From CAYNEI01 sp964396185 (GTDB taxonomy: Archaea; Thermoplasmatota; SW-10-69-26), in the NCBI GenBank assembly GCA_964396185.1, contig CAYNEI010000011.1:16207-80206 (forward strand): a stretch of 64,000 bases of DNA, read 5' to 3'. Numbering within the stretch: the first letter of the stretch is position 1; every line of letters starts with the position of its first letter. Positions 17,289 through 25,037 of the stretch are shown here, piece by piece. The position numbers and the translations under genes were made by a program. Under the pieces are notes generated by a model. It was not told the DNA's origin and made no database searches. It worked only from the letters and a program-made list of their open reading frames with translations.

Positions 17289-19175
17289 TCAATTCGGGGG
17301 GACTAACGGCCGCGGTGGGTATGCCGTCATCGGAGCCTGGCCACCCAGGCTCCCCTCTACGAGTGGGAGCACGAGGTGGCTGTCGGGTCCGAGTTCGACG
17401 AGCGGCTGGAACGGCTGGCCACGGCGCTCGAACTCTCCTTGCCCGGAGAGGACGAGTTGGAGCCGGTGGCCCGCTTCGATCTGGTAGGCCGTGCTCCAGA
17501 GATCCACCCGGACCGGGGTGGGCTCGCCGGTGGGGAAGTCCTCGCCCTGCGGGTTGCCCGCGTGGAAGCGCAGGTCGATGGCGCCGTGGGCAACCTGATG
17601 GGCGAGGCAGACGCCATCTCGCTCACCCAGCTCGTAGAGGTCCAGGGCGAAGACGCCGCCTGGCTGGTCCACGGTGACGGTGAGCGATGCCATGGGGTTG
17701 CCTGCGATGGTGATGGCCTCCTCGAGCTCAGGTGTCACGTAGGAGATCTGGTCGGGCTCCAAGCTCGGGGCCAGGGTGGTGCCGCATGGGGTGGGTGCGG
17801 CCGTGGTGAGCGCCCGGAAGGTGCGGGCGTCGGAGGCGGGCTCGGGGGCCAGGGCCTCCCCGGCGAGGTAGATGACCTCCTCGCGGGCCTCCCTGGGCGG
17901 CCACGCGTCCGTCTCGACCCAGGCGCCCGAACTGCCTAGCTCTGTGCCTATCGCACCGTGTAGCTGGTAGTCCACGACGCCCAGCCGAGGCGGGTCGCCG
18001 ATGCCCTTGAGCCAGAAGTCGAACCACTCGATGACCAGCGGCATCGTCTCGTTGTGGGTCGGGTGGCCCTCGAGGAACTCATCGAACAGGATCTGGTGAC
18101 CCCACGCGCCCAGGAGCATCCGCCGCGGCGTGTCCTCCAGTGTGGGCCAGATGGCGTCCTCTTGGAAGGCGTGGCCCCCCTCGTGGGCGCCGTGCATCAC
18201 GAGCACGGCCGCGGTGATCTGGTCGAAGCGATCCACCAGTCGGCGCTCGCCCCAGAAGGCCTCGCCACGGTCGTCTGTGTATTGGCCCGTTGCACCTGCG
18301 CTGAGGCGACCGGCCACATCGGGGCAGATCCGCTGAGATGAGGCTTGGGCCATGGCTGGGAGCACGGTGGGCCAGTCGCCCACAGTTGAACCCTGGAGAG
18401 CGCCGGCCGCGGGGACCTCGCTGTTGAAGGCCGCCCAGGTGGCGTGCTCGTGGGCGATGGCCGCCTTCGGTGCCCCTTGGGGGGTGAACCGGTTCAGGTA
18501 GAGATCGGAGATGATGCCCGCGGGGGCGATGGCCTTGAGCGCATCGGGTGCCTCGATGGCGGCCATCCAGGGCGTGGTCCCCATCGCACTTAGACCCCAC
18601 ATGCCAACGCGCCCGTTGCTCCAATCTTGTTCGGAGAGCCACGTGACCGCCTGGCCGAGGTCGTGTTGGCTCCGGGCGCCGTAGAAGTCATGGCACCCAT
18701 CGCTGAGCCCGGTGCCGCGGACGTTCACGTAGGTGAAGGCGTAGCCGGCCGGGCCGATGAGCTCGTAGAGGGCGCGCGCGAGGTCCCCCTCTGCGTCGGA
18801 TGATGCGGGGGCGTCCCGGCAGGAGAGGCCCGCATTGCACTGGCCACCGTAGGGGGTGGCCCACAGGATGGTGGGGAGCGGGGTCCCCTCGGGTACGTCG
18901 GGAAGGTAGACCGCCCCATCGAGCTCGACACCGTCGGCCATCGGGATGCGGATCGGCACGACCTGGGCGAGATCGAACCCCCCCTCAGGCGCTTCGAGGT
19001 CCACGGGCCACTCGCTACCGTCCGCGCAGGGGAACGGGTGCTCGCACGGCGTCCAGGCGGGCGCATCGGCGGGCTCGTCGGTCAACTGAGGCTCGACGGG
19101 GTCACTCCCAAGACAGCCTGCCAGCCCAGCGGTCAGCAACAGGAACACGACAACGATGCCGCTCGGGACGCTCAT
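17289..19175 (-). CDS. Secreted lipoprotein hydrolase, CocE/NonD family, paralogue 3
   Basis: 628 residues; signal peptide with lipobox LAGC. Nucleophile serine in GLSAMGT at about residue 196 and histidine in AWGHQILFDE. Where the paralogues have HGLxD, this one has MHGAHEGGHAFQED, so the usual acid Asp appears to be replaced by Glu. The C-terminus ends YPPRPLVPPN, like paralogue 1. Its ATG overlaps the stop of the upstream paralogue (ATGA, 19172-19175), so the two are translated from one mRNA and probably coupled. Export plus lipid anchoring suggests scavenging of an extracellular ester or peptide; the substrate is unknown. Confidence 0.9.
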   Translation of the reverse strand: MSVPSGIVVVFLLLTAGLAGCLGSDPVEPQLTDEPADAPAWTPCEHPFPCADGSEWPVDLEAPEGGFDLAQVVPIRIPMADGVELDGAVYLPDVPEGTPLPTILWATPYGGQCNAGLSCRDAPASSDAEGDLARALYELIGPAGYAFTYVNVRGTGLSDGCHDFYGARSQHDLGQAVTWLSEQDWSNGRVGMWGLSAMGTTPWMAAIEAPDALKAIAPAGIISDLYLNRFTPQGAPKAAIAHEHATWAAFNSEVPAAGALQGSTVGDWPTVLPAMAQASSQRICPDVAGRLSAGATGQYTDDRGEAFWGERRLVDRFDQITAAVLVMHGAHEGGHAFQEDAIWPTLEDTPRRMLLGAWGHQILFDEFLEGHPTHNETMPLVIEWFDFWLKGIGDPPRLGVVDYQLHGAIGTELGSSGAWVETDAWPPREAREEVIYLAGEALAPEPASDARTFRALTTAAPTPCGTTLAPSLEPDQISYVTPELEEAITIAGNPMASLTVTVDQPGGVFALDLYELGERDGVCLAHQVAHGAIDLRFHAGNPQGEDFPTGEPTPVRVDLWSTAYQIEAGHRLQLVLSGQGEFERRGQPFQPLVELGPDSHLVLPLVEGSLGGQAPMTAYPPRPLVPPN

Positions 19176-21031
19176 CCCCCAACTCCTTCTGGGAGAAACG
19201 GTCGCGGTGGGTAATCCACCGTGGGGGACTTACCGCCAAGCGTGCCCTCGATGACGGGCAATATGATATGGCTCGCCTCGGCTCCGTTGCCGCCGTGGAC
19301 CGTGAGCTGCGCGCCCTGGCCCGCGCCGGCATTGCTGTCGTCCAAGCTGCCGTGTCCGACCACGACGGCCAGCCGGTGGCCCGGATCCACGACATGGGCG
19401 AGGTTGTCCAGGTCGATGCGAACGTGGGTCGGCTCGTCTGTCGGGAAGGGCTCGGCGATGTAGTTGCCCGCGTGGAAGCGCAGGTCGGCCACACCCCACG
19501 ACAGGGTGGTGAGGCCTGTGCAACCGAGATGGTCGCAGGATGCGTCCGGTGCCACGTCGAAGAGGGAGACGGTTACGATGCCCTGCCCGACATCGGATGA
19601 GAGCTGCAGGTAGGCGGAGGGGTTCCCGGCGAGCCGGACGGTCTCATTTGCTGCTTCGCCCGTGGAGACGAGCGTTGCAGAGGTGGCCTGCGTACAGGTG
19701 CCCCCAAAGGAGCTGCAGAAGCTGTTCGCGAGCGCCGACCCGGGGAGGAAGAGAGCGTGGTCCTGCGCTATGGGCTGCGGCGCGAGCGTGTCGCCCGCGA
19801 GGTAGAGCACCTCGTCGGCCGCTTCTGCGGGCGGCCATGCCTCTGACGCATGCCAAACGTCCGTGTCGTCCTGGAAGTCGACGAGCCCCAAGCGGTCCGG
19901 CTCGCCGATCCCCTTGAGCCAGAAGTCGAACCAAGCGAGCGCGACCTCGGACCAGGTTGCTCGCAGCGGCGCCCCTTCAAGGTCGTCTGTTGGCGGGTTC
20001 TGGTGTCCCCACTGCCCCAGCAGCATACGCTTGGGCGCCTTCGTCAGAGCATTCCACACCGCGTCGTCCTGGTGGGCATGGCCGAAGTCCCGCAGCCCGT
20101 GGACCACGAAGGTCGCGGCTTCCACCTCTGGCAATTCGTCCAAGGTGCGCCGCTCGTCCCAGAAGTCTCCATCCCGCTGGCCCGTGAGCCCGCCCCGGTC
20201 GATCTCCAGAAGCGCCGAGGCGGCATCTTCGCAGATCTTCTCCGGGACGTGCCCGAGCCAGCTCTCGTCGCCGTTGAGGTTGCGGCCGGGCGTGAAGCCC
20301 CAGGAAAAGCCGCCGAACTGCGCCAAGTGCGCAGCGCCATGGGTGGTCTCGATGGCGCCTTGTGGCGAATGTGCCTCAGTATACCAGTCCGTGACGATGC
20401 CCAGAGGCACGATGGTCTTCAGTGCGGCGGCCTTCTCGACCGCCGGCAGCCACGGCGTGGCGCCCATATGCGAGATGCCGTACATCCCGACGCGTTCGTT
20501 GGACCACTCCCGGGTCGCCAACCAGTCCACGATGGTTAGGGCGTCCTGCCGCTCCGCCGGTCCAGTGAGATCGAAGCAACCGCCGCTGTGACCGGTGCCG
20601 CGGGCGCTGAAGTGGGCCACGGCATAGCCGGCTGCCAACAAATCAGGATAGATGTCCCGTTCCGAGCCCCATCCAGGATCGTCCGCGCATGGCACTGTCT
20701 GACAGTAATACGGCCCCATGACGAGAACCACCGGGGCGCCCACACCCTCCGGTAGCACCGGACGCCAGACGACGCCGCGAAGGGCGGTTCCGTCGAAGCT
20801 CTCAAGGTCGACGACCTCGGGCGCAGCCACCTCGAATGGGCCCTCAACGCCCTGCGGCCACTCGCTCCCATCACCGCACGGGTAGGGATGCTCGCACGGG
20901 GTCCACGCCGGTTCGGCTGGCTCATCCGTCGCCGTAGGGGCTGGCGCATCCTCTGAGCCGATGCAACCAGCCAGACCTGTTGTTAACAGCAGGAGGGCGA
21001 TCAGCAGGGATGGGAGCCCGCTCGTGCGCAT
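19172..21031 (-). CDS. Secreted lipoprotein hydrolase, CocE/NonD family, paralogue 4
   Basis: 619 residues; signal peptide with lipobox LAGC. Nucleophile serine in GISHMGA at about residue 189, acid in VHGLRDFGHAHQDD, histidine in GQWGHQNPP, and C-terminal tail VDYPPRPFLPEG. It is the first gene of a two-gene operon with 17289-19175. The opening TPCEHPYPCGDGSEWP is shared with paralogues 1 and 3, but not 2. The promoter has GGTGTACCTAAG followed by GGTTATCTACC about 24 nt before the ATG, so the transcript is probably leaderless. Confidence 0.9.
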   Translation of the reverse strand: MRTSGLPSLLIALLLLTTGLAGCIGSEDAPAPTATDEPAEPAWTPCEHPYPCGDGSEWPQGVEGPFEVAAPEVVDLESFDGTALRGVVWRPVLPEGVGAPVVLVMGPYYCQTVPCADDPGWGSERDIYPDLLAAGYAVAHFSARGTGHSGGCFDLTGPAERQDALTIVDWLATREWSNERVGMYGISHMGATPWLPAVEKAAALKTIVPLGIVTDWYTEAHSPQGAIETTHGAAHLAQFGGFSWGFTPGRNLNGDESWLGHVPEKICEDAASALLEIDRGGLTGQRDGDFWDERRTLDELPEVEAATFVVHGLRDFGHAHQDDAVWNALTKAPKRMLLGQWGHQNPPTDDLEGAPLRATWSEVALAWFDFWLKGIGEPDRLGLVDFQDDTDVWHASEAWPPAEAADEVLYLAGDTLAPQPIAQDHALFLPGSALANSFCSSFGGTCTQATSATLVSTGEAANETVRLAGNPSAYLQLSSDVGQGIVTVSLFDVAPDASCDHLGCTGLTTLSWGVADLRFHAGNYIAEPFPTDEPTHVRIDLDNLAHVVDPGHRLAVVVGHGSLDDSNAGAGQGAQLTVHGGNGAEASHIILPVIEGTLGGKSPTVDYPPRPFLPEGVGG

Positions 21032-21045
21032 GCGCCCTGGGTCGG

Positions 21046-21075
21046 CGAGGGGGTAGATAACCTCTTAGGTACACC
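21046..21075 (-). promoter_or_regulatory. Promoter of the CocE operon with shared 12-nt element
   Basis: Minus-strand order: GGTGTACCTAAG (21064-21075), then TATA-like GGTTATCTACC centred near 21055, then the ATG at 21031. A very similar TATA context (gttatctaccccc) recurs before the small gene starting at 30268. Confidence 0.55.
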
Positions 21076-21098
21076 GAGCGAGGGTTCCGGTCGCCATG

Positions 21099-22715
21099 CT
21101 ATCCCTGGAGCTGACCGAGCACCCGCTCGGCCAGCCCGGTCACCCGGACCCGGCGCGTGCGCCCGTCCCGCTCTGCCATCACGAGGCCTCGGTCGGCCAG
21201 GCTGGAGACATGCTCGCTCACCGTCGTGGTCGCCAAGCCTGCGGTCTCGGCCAGCTCGTGGATCGCTGCACCGGGTGAGTCGGCGGCCGCCTCGAGCACG
21301 GCGCGCAGCCCGGCAGCTTGGAGGAGTGCGAGCGGCTCTCGCTCGTCGGGGCTGACCTGGCCGGCCAGGAAGTAGCAGACCCGGCCAGGCGTCGGGTGCA
21401 CTTCGAGCACGCCGGCCTCGGTGAGCTTGGTGAGATGGTGGTCGAGCTGACCATGGCCTGCCCCGAGCTCCCTGGCCAGGGCCCGGAAGTGGATGCCAGG
21501 CCGGTCGCCGATGACGGTGGCGATCGCGCGCCGCGTGGGGTCGTTGAGCACGTCACGGTCCCGGATCCGGCTGTAGAGGGCAAGCACACCGAGCTTCAGG
21601 TGCTGGCGGAGCGCCACGAGGCCAGCAAGCAGCGCGCTGGTTAGGCCGATGGCCATCGCCGTGCGGCCAACCGAGCGCAGCTCAGGGGCGAGCTCGCTCG
21701 TCTCCCTCCCCTGTGCTTCAGTCGCGCTGGCAGGTGCAGGCTCAAGCTGGCCCCGCCAGGCGGGGCCCTCGTCGTGGGCCTCGACCGTGACGCTGCCGAC
21801 ACGCGAGCTGGCCGAGATAGTGGAGCGCGTGAGCCGGTCGTCGAGGTCCGTGGTGCGAGCAGCCTCCTGTGAGGCGTAGCCTGGCGCGATGGGGTTGCTG
21901 GGCGGGACCGGTTCGGCGTCGACGATGTCGAGCTCGACCCCACCGACCCCGCCGGCTGCATAAGCATCGTAGCCGTTGCGCTCGGTGCCGACGAGCTCCA
22001 GCTCGACGGATCCCACCTGGGATGCAAGCGTTATAGAGCCGTCGATCCAGGGCTCGATGAGCGCCTCGATGGAGCCGATGTCGGTCGTGGCCTCGAGGGT
22101 CGGGAAGGCGCCCTCGGCCTCGATGGATCCAGCACCCGTCGTGTTGAGGCGCACCTCGTGGAGCGGCCCGGGCGGCAGGAGGATCTCGATGGCGGGAGCA
22201 AGCAGCGAGGTCTCCTCCCCAAGGTAGCTGGCCAGCGCATCTGGCTGGGTCGATGGGGCTGCTTCGACGGCCAGGTTGAGCCCACCGGTCTGCAGGCGGT
22301 CCACGTGAGAGAGCTCCCAGCGGTCCAACGCGGCTCGAGCTTCCTCCTGGTCCTCGCCCTGGCCGCGCAGTGTGGTCACGATGGCGTAGCCGTGGGGGTC
22401 GCTGCGGGGGTCGTGCTCGCTGGCATGCGCGACCCGGATCGACCCGATTTGCGTGAGGGCGGCGAGCTGGACGTGGTCGGCGCCCCCGAGGTCGTTCGTG
22501 ATCGTGATGGTCTGGCTGGCGTGCCACTCGCCATCCTCGTCCTGGTCGAACACGACGTCGCCCTCGGTCACCGTGGCGGGCCCGTGGGTCGCAGGGCTCC
22601 CGGAGCCAGGGTGGGGCGTCCAGGGGTCCGGTGCGGCCCTTCCTGTTGCCTCGGCGACCATGAAGCTGCCAGAGACCAGAAGTGCGATGAGCAGGACCGC
22701 GTTCAGCGTACGCAT
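21099..22715 (-). CDS. Membrane-anchored transcription regulator: extracytoplasmic domain, one TM helix, two winged-helix domains
   Basis: 538 residues. An N-terminal signal peptide or anchor is followed by an outside region of about 320 residues. Part of that region is a repeated beta pattern with IGSIEALIEPWIDGSITLAS-like blocks, resembling adhesin-like DUF4097 beta-helix repeats. A TM helix (AMAIGLTSALLAGLVAL) lies near residue 355. After the juxtamembrane LYSRIRDRDVLNDPTR come two winged-helix domains (about 385-450 and 460-535), the second with IHELAETAGLATTTVSEHVSSL as recognition helix. It resembles 49973-50941. Such one-component receptors would bind DNA while tethered to the membrane. 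It diverges from the lipoprotein gene at 22906, with tandem repeats between. Confidence 0.8.
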   Translation of the reverse strand: MRTLNAVLLIALLVSGSFMVAEATGRAAPDPWTPHPGSGSPATHGPATVTEGDVVFDQDEDGEWHASQTITITNDLGGADHVQLAALTQIGSIRVAHASEHDPRSDPHGYAIVTTLRGQGEDQEEARAALDRWELSHVDRLQTGGLNLAVEAAPSTQPDALASYLGEETSLLAPAIEILLPPGPLHEVRLNTTGAGSIEAEGAFPTLEATTDIGSIEALIEPWIDGSITLASQVGSVELELVGTERNGYDAYAAGGVGGVELDIVDAEPVPPSNPIAPGYASQEAARTTDLDDRLTRSTISASSRVGSVTVEAHDEGPAWRGQLEPAPASATEAQGRETSELAPELRSVGRTAMAIGLTSALLAGLVALRQHLKLGVLALYSRIRDRDVLNDPTRRAIATVIGDRPGIHFRALARELGAGHGQLDHHLTKLTEAGVLEVHPTPGRVCYFLAGQVSPDEREPLALLQAAGLRAVLEAAADSPGAAIHELAETAGLATTTVSEHVSSLADRGLVMAERDGRTRRVRVTGLAERVLGQLQG

Positions 22716-22772
22716 TGGGGACAGCCTCGCGCGGGCAGCGCGTCGGGGGGTTATCCCTTCTCTCGCGACGGT

Positions 22773-22838
22773 GTTGAACCGTCACCGTTGAACCGTCACC
22801 GGCGCACGATGAGGCACGCGCGAGTGGATGAGGCACGC
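22773..22838. repeat. Tandem direct repeats in the divergent promoter region
   Basis: GTTGAACCGTCACC occurs twice head to tail (22773-22786, 22787-22800). Immediately after, GATGAGGCACGC occurs twice, 19 bp apart (22808-22819, 22827-22838). They lie between the membrane winged-helix regulator (start 22715) and the lipoprotein gene (start 22906), so operator sites are the likely explanation. Confidence 0.75.
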
Positions 22839-22905
22839 TCGTTCCAGCAAGCGCGCCAATACGCTCAAGTATCAGGAGCTGCACGGTGGGGTGAGGTAGG
22901 CTGTC

Positions 22906-23745
22906 ATGATGCGAACGATCCTGCTAGCGATCCTGTTGACGAGCGCGGCCCTGGCTGGCTGCATCGGGTCCGACGACGACCCGGTCGAGTCCGCGGGCGC
23001 TGAGAACGTCACCACCGATGCGACGAACACGACCCTGGGACTCCTCTCGGATGGCTCCCCGGTCCCGACCACCGTCGAGCTCTCCGAATGCCGGCTCGAG
23101 GCGGGCTTCTTCCAGGTCCCGCTGGAGCTCGCAGGCGAGATGGCCCCCAGCGGTGCGACGCCAGCCGCGACCGGACCGGCAGGCCAGACGGGTACGTTCA
23201 TCGGGTCAGGCCTGGCCTGCACCGATGACACCGGCGAGCCCAGCTCCGAGGTCTGGGGCTTCGTCGTCGTGGAGCGTCCGGACGGCGTCCCACAAAGCGA
23301 GTTCGGGGACCCAGTGGCCGCAGTGGGCTCCTTCATCGACTCGGATCGCCTGATCGAGATCTACGAGGCATGGGGCCTGTACGCGGCAGCCCCTGGTGAG
23401 GTCACCATCGAAACCCTCCAAGAGACCCCGGCGGCTCGCGCAGGCCACCTGCTCGCCACCAACGGCGACTTCACGGTCCACGCCTACACGAACGCCCCCA
23501 ACCAGCCGTCGGCCGAGGACGCCTCCGGGCTCCAGGTCCTCCACTACACAGACGGCGAGGTCCAAGCCGTGGTCGAGCTCGCCTGGGGCGAGCACGAGGG
23601 CGTGAACGGCGAGGCGACCCTCAAGTTCGAGGGCGAGCCGGGCACCGATCCCTTCAGCCTGGTGTTCAGCAACTTCGCCATGCCTGGTCTGAGCCACAGC
23701 TCGACGGCGACGTTCCCGTTGAGCGTCTCCTACGTCGACGTATAG
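22906..23745 (+). CDS. Lipoprotein of unknown function
   Basis: 279 residues, signal peptide with lipobox LAGC and an acidic Asn/Thr-rich spacer (NVTTDATNTT) after the lipid-modified Cys. The rest is a predicted beta-rich extracellular domain with two cysteines (ECRLE, LACTD) that may form a disulfide; no known family was recognised. The divergent arrangement with the membrane-bound winged-helix regulator and the direct repeats between them suggests that the regulator controls this gene. The start is one of two adjacent ATG codons (22906 or 22909). Confidence 0.75.
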   Translation: MMRTILLAILLTSAALAGCIGSDDDPVESAGAENVTTDATNTTLGLLSDGSPVPTTVELSECRLEAGFFQVPLELAGEMAPSGATPAATGPAGQTGTFIGSGLACTDDTGEPSSEVWGFVVVERPDGVPQSEFGDPVAAVGSFIDSDRLIEIYEAWGLYAAAPGEVTIETLQETPAARAGHLLATNGDFTVHAYTNAPNQPSAEDASGLQVLHYTDGEVQAVVELAWGEHEGVNGEATLKFEGEPGTDPFSLVFSNFAMPGLSHSSTATFPLSVSYVDV

Positions 23746-23870
23746 ACGCGCCTCGCCAGAGGCGGCGCTAGCGCGGCCCGGCCCCACCGCCCGGGCCGCG
23801 CATCCCCATCCAGACCCGACAAGGCCACGGGCACGGCAAGCTTCATAGCAGGCCCCAAGCTTGCCTCCGC

Positions 23871-24833
23871 GTGGCCCTCGAAGAGGTTTGGCTCGAGAAG
23901 TACCGCCCAGAGACGCTCGACGACGTCTTGGGCCAGGACCACGTCACGAGCCGGCTCAAGGGCTACGTGGAGTCCGGGAACTTCCCGCACCTCCTCTTCG
24001 CCGGGCCGGCGGGCATCGGCAAGACGACGTGCGCCATCGCTGCAGCCAAGCAGGTCTTTGGCGAGGACTGGCAGAACAACTTCCAGGAGCTCAACGCCAG
24101 CGACGAGCGCGGCATCAACACGGTGCGCACGAAGATCAAGGACTTCGCCCGCACCGCTCCGCTCGGTGGCGCGTCCTTCAAGATCATCTTCCTGGACGAG
24201 GCCGACAACCTCACCAGCGATGCGCAGGCCGCCTTGCGCCGGACCATGGAGCGCTACGCAGCCACGTGTCGCTTCATCCTCTCGTGCAACTACTCCTCGC
24301 GCATCATCGACCCGATCCAGAGCCGGTGCACGATCTTCCGCTTCCGACCCATCCCCGAGGACGCCATCCGCGAGATGGTCCAGCGCGTCTCGAAGGGCGA
24401 GGGGCTCGAGATCACGGATGATGCCTACGAGGCGATCATCTACATCTCGTCCGGCGATATGCGCCGGGCGATCAACACGCTCCAGATGGCCGCCTCGGTC
24501 TCCACCAGCATCGACGCTGATGTCATCTACGAGACGAGCACGGCCGCGCGCCCGGAGGAGGTCGAGGAGATGGTGGCGCTGGCTTTGGAGAACGAGTTCC
24601 TGGAAGCTCGGGACAAGCTGGACAACCTGCTGGTCCACCAGGGCCTGTCCGGCGAGGACGTGGTCCGCCAGGTCCACCGGGTCTTGCTGGACTCGCCTGT
24701 CGAGGGCCGGCTCAAGGTCCGGCTGATCGACCGGCTCGGCGAAGCGGAGTACCGGCTGGTCATGGGCGCCAACGAGCGCGTCCAGCTCGAAGCCATGCTG
24801 GCCCACTTCGGGATCGCCAAGGACGAGGCGTGA
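23871..24833 (+). CDS. rfcS: Replication factor C small subunit (clamp loader)
   Basis: 320 residues, the usual archaeal RfcS length. It loads the PCNA sliding clamp at primer ends with RfcL. Walker A is GPAGIGKTT (about residues 44-52), Walker B FLDEADN (about 107-113), sensor 1 SCNYSSRI and the arginine-finger motif SRC just after IIDPIQ. The C-terminal third is the collar domain. The GTG at 23871 gives MALEEVWLEKYRP, the conserved family start, and no Met precedes it. No intein is present. The large subunit is not in this window. Confidence 0.97.
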   Translation: MALEEVWLEKYRPETLDDVLGQDHVTSRLKGYVESGNFPHLLFAGPAGIGKTTCAIAAAKQVFGEDWQNNFQELNASDERGINTVRTKIKDFARTAPLGGASFKIIFLDEADNLTSDAQAALRRTMERYAATCRFILSCNYSSRIIDPIQSRCTIFRFRPIPEDAIREMVQRVSKGEGLEITDDAYEAIIYISSGDMRRAINTLQMAASVSTSIDADVIYETSTAARPEEVEEMVALALENEFLEARDKLDNLLVHQGLSGEDVVRQVHRVLLDSPVEGRLKVRLIDRLGEAEYRLVMGANERVQLEAMLAHFGIAKDEA

Positions 24834-24861
24834 GCCGACGGGTTCGAAGGGTCACCAGATC

Positions 24862-24920
24862 TTATAACCATTATAATATGGTTCCTCGTGCCCTTCGTGG
24901 TGCTTCGTGCCCTTCGTGGT
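24862..24920. promoter_or_regulatory. AT-rich promoter-like patch followed by a two-copy 17-nt repeat
   Basis: TTATAACCATTATAATAT (24862-24879) is one of the most AT-rich patches of the window and fits archaeal TATA boxes. It is followed by two copies of YTCGTGCCCTTCGTGGT (24885-24901, 24904-24920; 19-nt period). The repeat belongs to an intergenic family described in the findings. Whether the box serves the lipase gene at 25038 (about 140-nt leader) or a small RNA is unclear. Confidence 0.5.
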
Positions 24921-25037
24921 TCGGGTCCTTCCCCCTCCACTAAAGACCCGATGACCAACACCTCTCCTACTCCGAGCCGCGTGCCTCCGTAACAACCACC
25001 TTGGTTGGCTCGGTTCGGCGGTGGAGGGCTGACCCGC

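Noticed and set aside
22773..22838. Origin iterons
   Set aside because: No replication gene adjoins them and the divergent promoter position explains them better.
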